Origin: PUMD01 sp964599275
Lineage (GTDB): Bacteria > Bacillota > Sulfobacillia > SLMV01
DNA: 33,580 bases
Assembly (NCBI GenBank): GCA_964599275.1
Contig: CAZRFK010000011.1
Span: forward strand, 1-33,580
Reading direction: 5' to 3'
Shown here: piece by piece, positions 8,802-17,684 of the stretch
Position numbering within the stretch: position 1 is the stretch's first letter
Layout: every line of letters starts with the position of its first letter
Position numbers and translations under genes: made by a program
Notes under the pieces: model-generated
Told to the model about the DNA's origin: nothing
Databases searched by the model: none
The model's input: the letters and a program-made list of their open reading frames with translations, nothing else

Positions 8802-9407
8802 AATGATAACCTGTCCTCCTAACGTAAAAGCAGTATCAGATACAGATAAATCAATTAGAGATACTGCAACAATATCAAGATCCTGCACCTTTGTTTACTT
8901 GGAAGTATTAAAAGAAAGAGAATTGTAAAAGTGATACCTGATAAATAAAACTACTTCCTATCATAAGTACTTCAATATCCTCTTTTCGATCTTATAGTTA
9001 GTGCTTTGAAAGCGCAGAAAATCACAAATGACGTTTTAATTGTTCTGAATGAAATACCGCATGCCAACATGCTTATGTTAGAATCAGGGCAGATGTTCCT
9101 CTTTCTGGTGTATCATCTTTTATTCTTTGAGAAAGCCCCAGATCCCTGCATCCCATCCTGCTTTTCAATTAACTGATACAATCTTCCTTCAGCAGTACAA
9201 GATACCTAGCCCTTGGGTCCTGCTAGGCTCAGCGTGAGTGCGGTTTTTCTTGGATACAGAGGTGCGCATCAAGATCATGCTGTTACACAATACCTACATA
9301 CAAGCACTCAGAGAGAATTAGATGAAAGTCAGGCTCTTAATGGAAGGAAATATGCATATGCATCAAGAAAAACTAACTGAGGACGATCTTCGTGTAGGAG
9401 GGTGACA
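8802..9407. promoter_or_regulatory. Divergent intergenic region between the two c-di-GMP genes
   Basis: About 600 nt containing the control regions of two divergent signalling genes. I see an inverted repeat CCTAGC (9205-9210)/GCTAGG (9222-9227), with GGTTTTTCTT some 15 nt further on. I also see a tiny frame (ATG at 9352 or 9358, ending TGA at 9405, peptide ending TEDDLRVGG) that runs into the start of the plus-strand gene and might couple its translation. No confident promoter boxes or known riboswitch are recognised. Confidence 0.35.
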
Positions 9408-11723
9408 ATGGTTGAAGAGGCAGATGGATCCAGCACAGCTTCTCAAAGACAATTATCACAAACAAAAAGCCGCATAAAAAAGCTCCATGATGTCGTACTG
9501 CAGATGGAAGAACTGGATAACGAACAGCAAGTCTACGACCTGGGAATTGAAGCGGCGGAACAGATACTTGAGTTGAGTAAGTCCGGTATCGACATCATCG
9601 ACGATGGATACCTTGTGCCGGTTGCAACATCCTCTGAGATTCCCGAGGGCGGATCTGTGGCTTCTGAAACCACTGACGGAATTATTGGCCTCACCTACCG
9701 CACCCAGCAGACATACATAATTGATAACATGGATACTCACCCGCAGGCCAATCCTGCACTACCGGAGTACCGTGCTCTCATCAGCGTTCCCATTGGCAGC
9801 TGGGGGGTTTTTCAGTGCGTATCCGATCAGATCGGAGCATTCAGTAAAGAAGATGCGGAGATGCTGGAGATCCTGGCAGCGCACATTGCAGCAGCTGTAC
9901 GACGTATCCGCACCCAGCAGCGTCTGGAGGAAAAACACCGCGAGGCAGACGATCTGGCATCGCGGTACGAAATGATCCTTCAGGGCACCCAGGACGGGAT
10001 GTTCCTGATGGAACCCACTTATGACGGAGGTTTTGCCTTTCAGGAGGCCAACTCGGCTTTCGAAGAATTGATCGGCCATAACTTCTCAGAACATCAAGCA
10101 GTAGCTGCTTCAAGCCTGCTTCCCGCAGAACTCATAAATGATCTGGAAGAACGCATGATCACCTGTCTGAAAGAGCACGAATTTCAAAGCTTTGAACTTG
10201 AGTTATCCAGCCAGGACCGGACAGCCTATTTCAGCATCCAGCTGTCACCAATAGTAAAAAACGGAGAAACAGTTCAGATTGTAGGTTCAGTGCGTGAACG
10301 AACAGCAGAAAAAGAAGCTCAGATGGCCTTGCAGGAAAGTGAAGAAAAATACCGCACCCTTGTGGAAAACGCCAAAGATATCATCGCCATTGTTCAGGAC
10401 CGCCGTTATGTCTATATAAACCCAGCTGTTGAGCGGATTCTGGGTTACCAACCCGAAGAGATTCTCGGGACTGAGTGGCTGCAGCAAATTCACCCCGAAG
10501 AACGAGAGAATGTGAAACAGATTTCGGAGGCTAGGTTTGACGGTCAGGCTGTGCCTGACATTTACGAAAGTTCGCTGCTGACCAAGGACGACAGCAGGGT
10601 GCATGGTGAAGTGAATGTGAATACTATCACCTTCAGGGGCAGTCCAGCTCAGCTGGTGCTGATTCGGGACATTTCGCAGAGAAAGATCGCTGAAAATCGA
10701 CTGCGCTACCTGAGCTTTCACGATCAGCTCACAGATCTGTACAACCGGGCTTTTTTCGAAAGCGAACTCAACCGCCTCGATGTTCCCAGGCAGCTGCCCC
10801 TCTCTGTGGTTATGGCAGATATCAACGGCCTGAAACTCATCAACGATGCGTTCGGTCACCAAAAAGGCGACCGACTGCTGCAGAAAGTCTCCCTTCTGTT
10901 GAAGAAGGGCTGCCGGGAGGAAGACATCGTGGCCCGCATCGGGGGTGATGAGTTTGCCATCTTGCTTCACCAGACCTCCCTGGATGAAGCAGAACAAATC
11001 ATATCCAGATTGCGAAATCTCTTTGAAGATCAGAAATATGAAGCATTCACGCTCTCTGTATCGTTGGGCGCAGCGACAAAGACCGCCGAAGAGGAAGATA
11101 TCTGGGAACTGGTCAGTGAAGCGGAAGAAAGAATGTACCGTGACAAGGTGCTGCAAAGAGACAGCGTACGTCATTCGATAATACAATCATTGATCAGCGT
11201 TCTGGAAGAGAAGACCACCGAAACTCAAAAGCACATCAAGAGACTGCAAAATATGAGTGTCGCCCTGGGAAGAGAACTGGGACTGGATGAAAATCAGCTC
11301 AACAACCTTGAACTCCTGGCACAGCTGCACGACATAGGTAAAGTTGCTGTATCCAATTCCACCCTCCTCAAACAGGGTTTTTTGACTGAAGAAGAGAAAA
11401 AAGAGATACAGCGTCATCCGGAGATAGGTTATCGCATCGCCCGTGCCACTCCAGAATTTTCTCCCATTGCTGAATCCATTCTTCACCATCATGAATGGTA
11501 CAACGGTGAGGGATACCTCCGGGGGCTTGCGGGAGAGGAAATTCCCCTTTTAGCGAGGGTTCTTGCAGTAGTTGACGCTTATGATGCAATGACCAATGAT
11601 CGGCCTTACAGAGAAGCTATGGACAGGCAGCAGGCCATTGCAGAAATCTCTGAAAATGCCGGTACACAGTTCGATCCTGAAGTGGTTGAAGCTTTTTTAC
11701 GACTTGTCAGCAGCGAAAACTGA
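9408..11723 (+). CDS. Soluble GAF-PAS-PAS-GGDEF-HD-GYP c-di-GMP turnover protein
   Basis: Second GGDEF/HD-GYP protein, without membrane segments and hence cytosolic. In order: short coiled N-terminus, GAF domain (about 45-165), PAS (about 175-305), PAS (about 310-425), GGDEF (about 430-585) and HD-GYP (about 595-765). The cyclase motif (ARIGGDEF, near 510) is intact with an inhibitory-site motif REED. The HD motif (HDIGK, near 640) is intact, but the expected GYP reads GYL (HHHEWYNGEGYLRGL, near 701). The start is ATG 9408 with GGAGG 6 nt upstream; a GTG at 9402 overlaps that site and is less likely. The C-terminal half closely resembles the divergent neighbour (YLSFHDQLT versus YLSYHDELT, identical EEIPLLAR segments), suggesting an old duplication with different sensor modules. 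Confidence 0.92.
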   Translation: MVEEADGSSTASQRQLSQTKSRIKKLHDVVLQMEELDNEQQVYDLGIEAAEQILELSKSGIDIIDDGYLVPVATSSEIPEGGSVASETTDGIIGLTYRTQQTYIIDNMDTHPQANPALPEYRALISVPIGSWGVFQCVSDQIGAFSKEDAEMLEILAAHIAAAVRRIRTQQRLEEKHREADDLASRYEMILQGTQDGMFLMEPTYDGGFAFQEANSAFEELIGHNFSEHQAVAASSLLPAELINDLEERMITCLKEHEFQSFELELSSQDRTAYFSIQLSPIVKNGETVQIVGSVRERTAEKEAQMALQESEEKYRTLVENAKDIIAIVQDRRYVYINPAVERILGYQPEEILGTEWLQQIHPEERENVKQISEARFDGQAVPDIYESSLLTKDDSRVHGEVNVNTITFRGSPAQLVLIRDISQRKIAENRLRYLSFHDQLTDLYNRAFFESELNRLDVPRQLPLSVVMADINGLKLINDAFGHQKGDRLLQKVSLLLKKGCREEDIVARIGGDEFAILLHQTSLDEAEQIISRLRNLFEDQKYEAFTLSVSLGAATKTAEEEDIWELVSEAEERMYRDKVLQRDSVRHSIIQSLISVLEEKTTETQKHIKRLQNMSVALGRELGLDENQLNNLELLAQLHDIGKVAVSNSTLLKQGFLTEEEKKEIQRHPEIGYRIARATPEFSPIAESILHHHEWYNGEGYLRGLAGEEIPLLARVLAVVDAYDAMTNDRPYREAMDRQQAIAEISENAGTQFDPEVVEAFLRLVSSEN

Positions 11724-12103
11724 GAAACGTTAAACTACATCGATTTACGGGGAGGTTTGCTCTCCTAAGTTGACGAAAAGATGAAACTCCGGGATTCGGA
11801 CTCCTTCCGAGTATTCTCATACATGACTGAATATCCATCCTTCAACTGCTGCTGGTGGACAGGTACCACAATCCATGCAAACGTGTCATGGGGTAGGGTG
11901 GCATAATTTAGACCTACCACTTTATTTTTCATTGGTAATGCCGATACAATTAATTGTTATCTGAGTCTTTTTCTCACTCCCGCTGAGGTTACTTACGTGA
12001 TAAATCTCAGCGATCGACAGATGATCTCTGCTTTTGTGAAGTCGCTATAGCCGAAGAGCACCTTACTGGAAAACTATTTTGACCGCGAAGGAGCAAACCT
12101 CAT
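11724..12103. other. Intergenic region upstream of the MFS gene
   Basis: No gene seen. Two short hairpins follow the c-di-GMP gene: GGAG-gtttgct-CTCC near 11753 and TCGGA-ctcct-TCCGA near 11796. Neither has a T-tract, so neither is a convincing intrinsic terminator. The last 40 nt contain the ribosome binding site for the transporter. Confidence 0.4.
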
Positions 12104-13306
12104 ATGAACGACGCTGAAAAAACGTCATTCCTTGCCGGGGTAAATATCAAGCTGGTATTGGCATTTCTGGCAGCTGGAGCGATGGGAGGACTCCCGGCAA
12201 TGGCATTCAGTCCGCTTACGCCATTTCTGGCAGCTGAATTTACCCTGACAGAATTCCAGATCGGGCTGATAACTACTGCGATGGGTATGGGTTCACTGCT
12301 CTTTTCGCTGCCAGCCGGGAAACTGGTTGATCAACGGGGTTCGGCGACTGTGCTTTTCGTCGGTTCGATCGCCGCTGTAGGAGCAGTTGCCGGGGTATCA
12401 TTTTCAACCGGTCTGTTCTTTTTACTGATCGTGTATTTTTTCTCGGGAGCGATCCGCCCGTTTACTTCCATCGCTTCCACCAAGGCCACCATGATTTCAG
12501 TTCCCCCCGAAAAGGAGGCCACCTTTGTTGGCCTGGTGCACGTCGGCCCGTCCCTGGCAAGTGCCTTGACTTCCGCGGTGCTGCCCACACTTGCATTGAT
12601 GCTGGGATGGCGTCTGGGAATGGGGATATTTTCCCTGACGCTGCTTCCATTCTGTTTCTGGTTATATCATGCACTGACCGGGAAATCAGCATCAGCAGAG
12701 AATACTGAGGCTCCTCCCGGAAATCTGTTGAGCGCACTTGAGGACTCTGGATTCCGCTTTTCACTTGTGATCTGGGCTTGTTACATGGCAGGACTGTTTG
12801 TCTTTCTTACTTTCTTCGTTCTCTATCTGACCCAGCAGCTGAATCTATCCCCTACCGCAGCTGGGGGTTATCTGGCTCTGGTTCAGATAGCGGCAGTTGC
12901 AGGAAGACCATTATGGGGAGTAGCCAGTGACCGATTCTTCGCTGGAAGCCGCTACCGGACTGCTCTGTTTATGGGGGTTGCATCAACTGCCGTTTTTGCA
13001 GCTCTGGCTTTTCTGCCAGCTGAAGCTCCCCCGCTAGCTGTGGGAGCTGTCGCACTGGCGGCCGGGGGAAGTATCATGAGCTCTCGTCCGGTTGGAACCA
13101 CACTGGCCATGCAGCTGGTATCGGATGAATACACTACCCGCGCCCTGGCGGTGTTATCCCTGGTAACATGGATTGTTTCAATGATACTGCCGCCGCTTTT
13201 CGGGGTGGTTATCACTGCAACTGGTTCATGGCGGCTGGCGTGGATACTGTTATCTCTAGTGGTAGGGGGCTCCGCCCTGCTTTTGATTTTGAGACCAAAC
13301 ACATAA
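12104..13306 (+). CDS. MFS transporter
   Basis: Inner-membrane secondary transporter of the major facilitator superfamily, about 12 membrane helices in 400 residues. The loop between helices 2 and 3 carries the MFS motif in the form GKLVDQRGSA (about residues 72-81). An equivalent in the second half is PLWGVASDRFFAGSRYR (about 268-284). The family usually exports or imports small organic anions or drugs; nothing here reveals the substrate. AAGGAG lies 10-11 nt before the ATG. It stands alone on the plus strand, convergent with the small membrane protein that ends at 13320. Confidence 0.88.
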   Translation: MNDAEKTSFLAGVNIKLVLAFLAAGAMGGLPAMAFSPLTPFLAAEFTLTEFQIGLITTAMGMGSLLFSLPAGKLVDQRGSATVLFVGSIAAVGAVAGVSFSTGLFFLLIVYFFSGAIRPFTSIASTKATMISVPPEKEATFVGLVHVGPSLASALTSAVLPTLALMLGWRLGMGIFSLTLLPFCFWLYHALTGKSASAENTEAPPGNLLSALEDSGFRFSLVIWACYMAGLFVFLTFFVLYLTQQLNLSPTAAGGYLALVQIAAVAGRPLWGVASDRFFAGSRYRTALFMGVASTAVFAALAFLPAEAPPLAVGAVALAAGGSIMSSRPVGTTLAMQLVSDEYTTRALAVLSLVTWIVSMILPPLFGVVITATGSWRLAWILLSLVVGGSALLLILRPNT

Positions 13307-13319
13307 GACTACCTGTACA

Positions 13320-13577
13320 TCATCTATCTCTCTGCTCATCATAAAGTATTTTTTCCAGGTACCACTGTTCAGGACGGTCAGGATGTTTTTTCTTCAGCCT
13401 GCGGATCCGTTCATCTATCAAACCATCAGCCATGTGATCGGGCATCCTCAGCATGTTTTTGATTTGCTGTCTCAACATCACATTTCGTCCGAGGCTAGCC
13501 CGGTATCTTCGAACCAGCAGGCTGACAAAAGCTGCCCCTATGGCCAGCACCATTATTACGGTCACAATACCCATCAT
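13320..13577 (-). CDS. Small membrane-anchored hypothetical protein
   Basis: An 85-residue protein with one N-terminal membrane helix (about residues 4-22, ending LLVRRYR). A basic and acidic cytoplasmic tail rich in helix formers follows, with the segment LKKKHPDRPEQWYLEKILYDEQRDR near the end. The conserved-looking tail (PEQWYLEKIL) suggests a protein-interaction role, but I do not recognise the family. The open frame reaches GTG at 13586; the ATG codons at 13577 or 13574 fit the GGCAGG site better. It lies about 80 nt downstream of the SurA-like gene on the same strand and may be its operon partner. Confidence 0.6.
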   Translation of the reverse strand: MMGIVTVIMVLAIGAAFVSLLVRRYRASLGRNVMLRQQIKNMLRMPDHMADGLIDERIRRLKKKHPDRPEQWYLEKILYDEQRDR

Positions 13578-13655
13578 GAAAAACACCTGCCTCTCAGCCA
13601 GTTGTGGTTGGTCTCCGTTGATGCATACTTCAGCCGCAGGCAGAAGTTAAAATCA

Positions 13656-14333
13656 TCACTCGACAAAGATAATGTCTGCATCCTCACGAAGTTCGGCGAT
13701 CAGGCGGTTAATGACCTTCTGCTCCCGCTCGTAACGGATCTCCTCGCGTAGATACGGCTCAGCTTCTTCAAAGTCAGGAAAATCATCTATTTCTTCGTCA
13801 TATTCCTCGTAAAGCTGTGTTACTTCTTCGTCGGAAACCTCAAGCTGTTCTTCATCCATTTCTTCTGCGACGTATTCATCGATCAGCTCCTGCATTTTCA
13901 ACTGCATCCTCAGCTGCTGTTTGAGTTCCTCTTCACTAAATCCCTGTTCTGCAAAAACTTCCTTCATCTCCTCATCGCTGTCAAACTGAGCAGCAACAGC
14001 ATCCAACTGTTGAGATACACTAGCATCGTCAACTTCTATGCCCTGCCGCTTTGCCTCCTCATAAAGCAGTATTTCCGCAATGATATCTTCCAGCACCTGC
14101 TGCTGCATCTGTTGTTCTGACAGATGCTGTTCCTGCTGCATACTGGGGGCCATCTGCCGCTGCTGCACCCGGGCCTGTACCTGACTCATGGTAATTTGGG
14201 TGTCATTTACTCTCGCAATCACCTTATCTGGGGCAGGCTCATCGGAAGGACGTGCATACCACAGGATGCTGCCACCAGCCAATGCCAGAACACACATTAT
14301 GGCTACAACCCACTTCACCGTTTTTCGACGCAC
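13656..14333 (-). CDS. SurA-N-like anchored chaperone without PPIase domain
   Basis: Membrane-anchored extracytoplasmic protein of about 225 residues. A signal-anchor (about residues 5-24) precedes PDKVIARVNDTQITMSQV, the opening typical of SurA N-terminal/foldase domains. A long Q- and E-rich helical region follows (LEDIIAEILLYEEAKRQGIEVDD, QLRMQLKMQELIDEYVAEEM). No parvulin rotamase motifs are visible, so it is likely a chaperone-only relative of PrsA/SurA. It is strongly acidic, as expected for an exported protein of a salt- or alkali-adapted bacterium. The start is GTG 14333, 7 nt after GGAGG; upstream in-frame codons to 14390 would place that site inside the gene. There is no lipobox cysteine. 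The small anchored protein follows downstream. Confidence 0.75.
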   Translation of the reverse strand: MRRKTVKWVVAIMCVLALAGGSILWYARPSDEPAPDKVIARVNDTQITMSQVQARVQQRQMAPSMQQEQHLSEQQMQQQVLEDIIAEILLYEEAKRQGIEVDDASVSQQLDAVAAQFDSDEEMKEVFAEQGFSEEELKQQLRMQLKMQELIDEYVAEEMDEEQLEVSDEEVTQLYEEYDEEIDDFPDFEEAEPYLREEIRYEREQKVINRLIAELREDADIIFVE

Positions 14334-14589
14334 GAAAACACCTCCACTCAAGACCGATAAAAGCAAAAACTTCACTATATAACCTGACATATATTCATAC
14401 TATAAGTTTAATGCGCCGCACCAGGTGCAAGCAAACAAACCCGGCAGACAATTCTTTCAGGAGTGATATCAGTTATCCATATAAACATAATCAAACCAGA
14501 ACAACTGGTAAACCTCGCTAAACATCATGCAATATCACATGATCTCACCCCTGAAGGCGGTCTTCCGTCTATGATAGGGAGCAATTTCT

Positions 14590-14669
14590 AATATTAAATA
14601 TAATAACCTTTATTAAATTATCTGTGTAACTGAGAGCACGACCATGATCCAGGGTTCAATATTAAATAT
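14590..14669. repeat. Pair of AT-rich direct repeats
   Basis: The 12-mer AATATTAAATAT occurs at 14590-14601 and again at 14658-14669, in an AT-rich patch between divergent genes. It could be a regulator site pair or chance in AT-rich DNA. Confidence 0.35.
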
Positions 14670-14798
14670 GACACATAAAACAATTGCAAAAAGGCTCCCG
14701 CAAACGCAAACAGCCATAAGCTGGTCCAACGAGAGATGATCTTCAATATCATATCGCTGAAACCCCAGTTGTCCTGTGCTTTTCACCGGATATTTCAC
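14613..14798 (-). CDS. Doubtful small membrane protein
   Basis: A 61-residue frame starting GTG with only a poorly spaced GAGGA. The C-terminal half, from LMAVCVCGSLFAIVLC through FNIEPWIMVVLSV, is hydrophobic enough for one long or two short membrane segments. It lies between the divergent SurA-like and aldo/keto reductase genes. The AT-rich composition can by itself produce hydrophobic translations, and there is no good ribosome binding site. I keep it as a possible small protein only; I do not recognise a family. Confidence 0.2.
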   Translation of the reverse strand: MKYPVKSTGQLGFQRYDIEDHLSLDQLMAVCVCGSLFAIVLCVIFNIEPWIMVVLSVTQII

Positions 14799-14942
14799 AT
14801 CCTCAGCTCACAAATAGCGGATTACCAGTCAGGTCACACATCCATCCGCAGCAAAAATAGACATGTTCCCTGTCAGAGTACTCCTGATATGGTTGCAAAA
14901 AAACTGTCCAGAGTCGACAATTTTATTCAGGAGGTGATGACA

Positions 14943-15890
14943 ATGAAAATGATTGACTGGGGACAAGGCTGGAAGGTTAGTCAGCTCTGCTTCGGGGTGT
15001 TACCTGTAGGTCCAATGCAAAAGGACGTAAACCCCGAAGAGGCCGGCGAACTGCTTTTGGAGTCATTTGAAACAGGAATCAATTTTATAGATACCGCGCA
15101 GAGTTATCAGACCTACCCCCACATCCGCTATGCCCTGGACCGCTGGGACAAACATCATATTTACATTGCCAGCAAGTCCGCAGCCGAAACCTACGAGAAG
15201 ATGGATGACGCAGTCAGTGAAGCCCTCGATGCCATGAACCGGGACACCATCGACATTTTCCACCTGCATGCTGCCCGGGTCGGACCGGCGGTCTTCGAAC
15301 AAAGGAGCGGGGCTTTGGAATGTCTGAAGGAACATAAGAAAAAGGGAACTGTGGGTCGGATAGGCATATCCACACATTCTGTGTCAGCAGTACGTGAAGC
15401 AGCCGGCCAGGAGTCCATCGATGTAGTTTTCCCGTTGATAAATGTGGCCGGTCTCGGCATACTCGATGGCGATCGCGATGACATGGTTGAGGCCATAGAA
15501 AAAGTTTCAGAAGCCGGCAAAAAGCTGTATGCCATGAAGGTTTACGGCGGAGGAAATCTATTGGACGAAAGCGATGGAGCCCTGCAGTATGTGTTGTCTC
15601 TGAAGGGCATAGAAGTTGTGAGCATCGGAATGGTTAACTCTGAAGAGCTGGCCATAAACCTGAGCCTTCTGGCTGGTTCTGCTGATGAAGAACAGCTGCA
15701 AAAGACAGCAAGCTCTTCCAAACAGCTGCTGATTGCCCCGTTCTGTGCGGGATGCGGCACATGCATCGAAAAATGTCCCAACCAGGCTCTTTACATGGAC
15801 GGGGACAGATGCCGGGTGAATACGGAAAAATGCATCCTCTGCGGTTACTGCGCCCCCACATGTCCGGAGTTTGCAATAAGGGTGATATGA
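14943..15890 (+). CDS. Aldo/keto reductase with C-terminal 2x[4Fe-4S] ferredoxin domain
   Basis: Cytosolic oxidoreductase of about 315 residues. The first 250 form an aldo/keto reductase barrel with the catalytic tetrad visible as Asp50 (NFIDTAQSY), Tyr55, Lys78 (IASKSAA) and His109 (FHLHAA). The last 53 carry two complete CxxCxxCxxxCP motifs (CAGCGTCIEKCP and CILCGYCAPTCP), giving two [4Fe-4S] clusters. Such fusions are common in anaerobes and suggest electron exchange with ferredoxin as well as NAD(P)H; the substrate is unknown. ATG 14943 has GGAGG 8 nt upstream. In-frame codons upstream to 14736 lack a site and look non-coding. The mobile island begins about 65 nt downstream. Confidence 0.93.
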   Translation: MKMIDWGQGWKVSQLCFGVLPVGPMQKDVNPEEAGELLLESFETGINFIDTAQSYQTYPHIRYALDRWDKHHIYIASKSAAETYEKMDDAVSEALDAMNRDTIDIFHLHAARVGPAVFEQRSGALECLKEHKKKGTVGRIGISTHSVSAVREAAGQESIDVVFPLINVAGLGILDGDRDDMVEAIEKVSEAGKKLYAMKVYGGGNLLDESDGALQYVLSLKGIEVVSIGMVNSEELAINLSLLAGSADEEQLQKTASSSKQLLIAPFCAGCGTCIEKCPNQALYMDGDRCRVNTEKCILCGYCAPTCPEFAIRVI

Positions 15891-15955
15891 GCCACCATAG
15901 TACGTGTGAAGTTAATGCCCTCTAATATGATATGGTGATTTTGAGAGGTGCTTTT

Positions 15956-17421
15956 GTGAATGGCAAAAGGGTTTTTGTCTATTGTCGGGTTCCGAATGAG
16001 GAACAGGGAACCGGGAAGCATCACTCGCTGGACTACCAGGAGGAAAAGGCCCGGCTGCGCATCAAGGAGAAAAATTGGATGTTGCTCAAGGTGCGGAAGG
16101 ATGTTGGTTCGGGCAAAACTACCGAGAGGCAACCGGGCTTTGAGGAACTGGTGCAGGACGTGGAACAAGAAAACATCGAGGTGGTGACCGTATACAAACT
16201 GGACCGACTGAGCAGAAACGTGAGTGACATATACGGTTTCACTGACCTCATTCAGGGATTTGGTTTCCCTCACTGAGAACCTCGATACCACGTCAACCAT
16301 AGGCCGGGCCATGCTGGGTGTTATGGCAGTGTTCGCCCAGCTAACCGGTGAGACCATCGGTGAGAATGTAAAACAGGGCCTGCGACAGCGGGCGAAAAAG
16401 GGGAAATGGGCAGAAGGTTCCCCTCCGTTCAGGTACGACCTGAATAAGGATACCGGATTCCTACAGTTAAATGAGGAAGAGGCGAAGGTCGTCCGTCAGA
16501 TATTTCGTACTTATATCTTTGGGCATGAGGAAGCTGGCCCGAAGGCTCAACGTGCAAGGACTGCGAACCATAAAAGGTAACCGGTTTTTGTCCGGCAGAC
16601 TCCAGCAGATACTGACCAAACCCGTGTATCGGGGCAAGATTCAGCATAACGATGACATCGAGGTCGAAGGTGGCCATGAGTCAGTAGTCGATGAAGAGCT
16701 GTACTTAACCGTGCAGGGACGCTTGAAGACTACCCGCGAAATGCATCCTCGGCGTAGGCGCTCAAAGCTGCTGTTAGCGGGCATAGCTCGGTATAGAAAG
16801 CGCGAGAAACTGCTGCGTACCCGGTACAAGGATGAAAACTCGCCCTATTACCGATGCGACGGTAATAGCAGGGTCGGTGAGGATGGTTATCCGGGCTTTG
16901 GAAAAGTTGACTATCGACTGGACAATGCCGTGCTGGGAGAGGTCAGGGAAGTGGCCAGCAGTGAAGTTATTCAGAACATGCCCGCCGATGAAACAAAGGA
17001 TATGCTGCAGGACGACTTGGCCCCGCTCCGCAATGAGCTGGGTAAGGTGCAGTCGGAACTGCAGAACATTGGTCAAACGTTCAACCGGTGAGCCGACCGG
17101 CTGGATACAGGACTTATTACCGAGAAGCAATTCGCCACCAGGAACAAGAAGCTGATGGCCAGACCGGAACGGCTGGAGTCGAGTCGGGATGAGCTTCAGG
17201 CCAAGTTGGAAGAAGGACAGCTGGCTGAAGTAGAATTCGAGCGGGTCAAGGAAGTGCTGGACCAGTTCCCCTCTCTGTGGGAGGAAGCCACGTTGGAGGA
17301 ACGCAAGGAACTCATGCGACTGCTGATAGAGAAGATGGAGGCGTCCCCGACCGAGGCGGCATTGAAACTGAGGTTCAATGAGGAGACGGAGATACCGATC
17401 AAGCACGGTCGGTGGGGATAA
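15956..17421 (+). pseudogene. Decayed large serine recombinase
   Basis: Remnant of a large serine site-specific recombinase (resolvase N-domain, recombinase domain, zinc ribbon, coiled coil). The start is GTG 15956 with GAGAGG upstream. Recognisable parts are VFVYCRVPNEEQ, YKLDRLSRN, SLTENLDTTSTIGRAM, AVFAQLTGETIGENV, GMRKLARRLNVQGLRTIKG and the C-terminal coiled coil ending KHGRWG. At least four lesions are visible. The catalytic Ser of the RVS motif is Pro (codon CCG). A frameshift with some loss of sequence lies near 16255-16270, and a second frameshift near 16520. An in-frame TGA lies at 17089-17091. The first zinc-ribbon CxxC is also replaced (RYRKREK, where RCGxCGK is expected), though YYRC survives. 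No function is expected. It marks the left part of an inactivated integrative element. Confidence 0.9.
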
Positions 17422-17467
17422 TCATAAAAATGAAGCGTCCGTCCTCACAGTGCGTATGGGGCGGGCG
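17349..17467 (+). repeat. Direct repeat copy A (recombinase 3' end plus downstream)
   Basis: The end of the recombinase (LKLRFNEETEIPIKHGR) and the following non-coding sequence (GAAGCGTCCGTCCTCA... GGCGGGCG) recur in diverged form at 18751-18877. The two copies bracket the PD-(D/E)XK-like gene. Confidence 0.65.
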
Positions 17468-17684
17468 CTATGGACCTGCAATCTGTGTTGACCAAGGTCT
17501 CGGTTCAGGTCAGTCATCAAACTCCCATCTCCTTTACAGGGTGTCGATTGTATGATTCCATTTCGGAGAAGTAGGTTCGCACACAGTATTTTGGTTTCCG
17601 AAAAACCCTGTTTCTTTAAACGCCTGATTCCTAGCAACAGTCTTGCGCCATTCAACTAGCAAAAAAGGTTGATTACTGACATTA
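17468..17684. other. Non-coding gap inside the island
   Basis: About 215 nt between the recombinase remnant and the nuclease-like gene. Short frames exist on both strands without ribosome binding sites. No recognised gene, tRNA or terminator. Confidence 0.4.

Noticed and set aside
10287..11186. Long minus-strand frame opposite the plus-strand GGDEF/HD-GYP gene
   Set aside because: It is the shadow of the real gene, whose frame carries clear GGDEF and HD motifs. The shadow has no ribosome binding site or family pattern.
14736..14942. N-terminal extension of the aldo/keto reductase back to 14736
   Set aside because: No ribosome binding site at the upstream codon, while GGAGG is 8 nt before ATG 14943, where the reductase homology begins.
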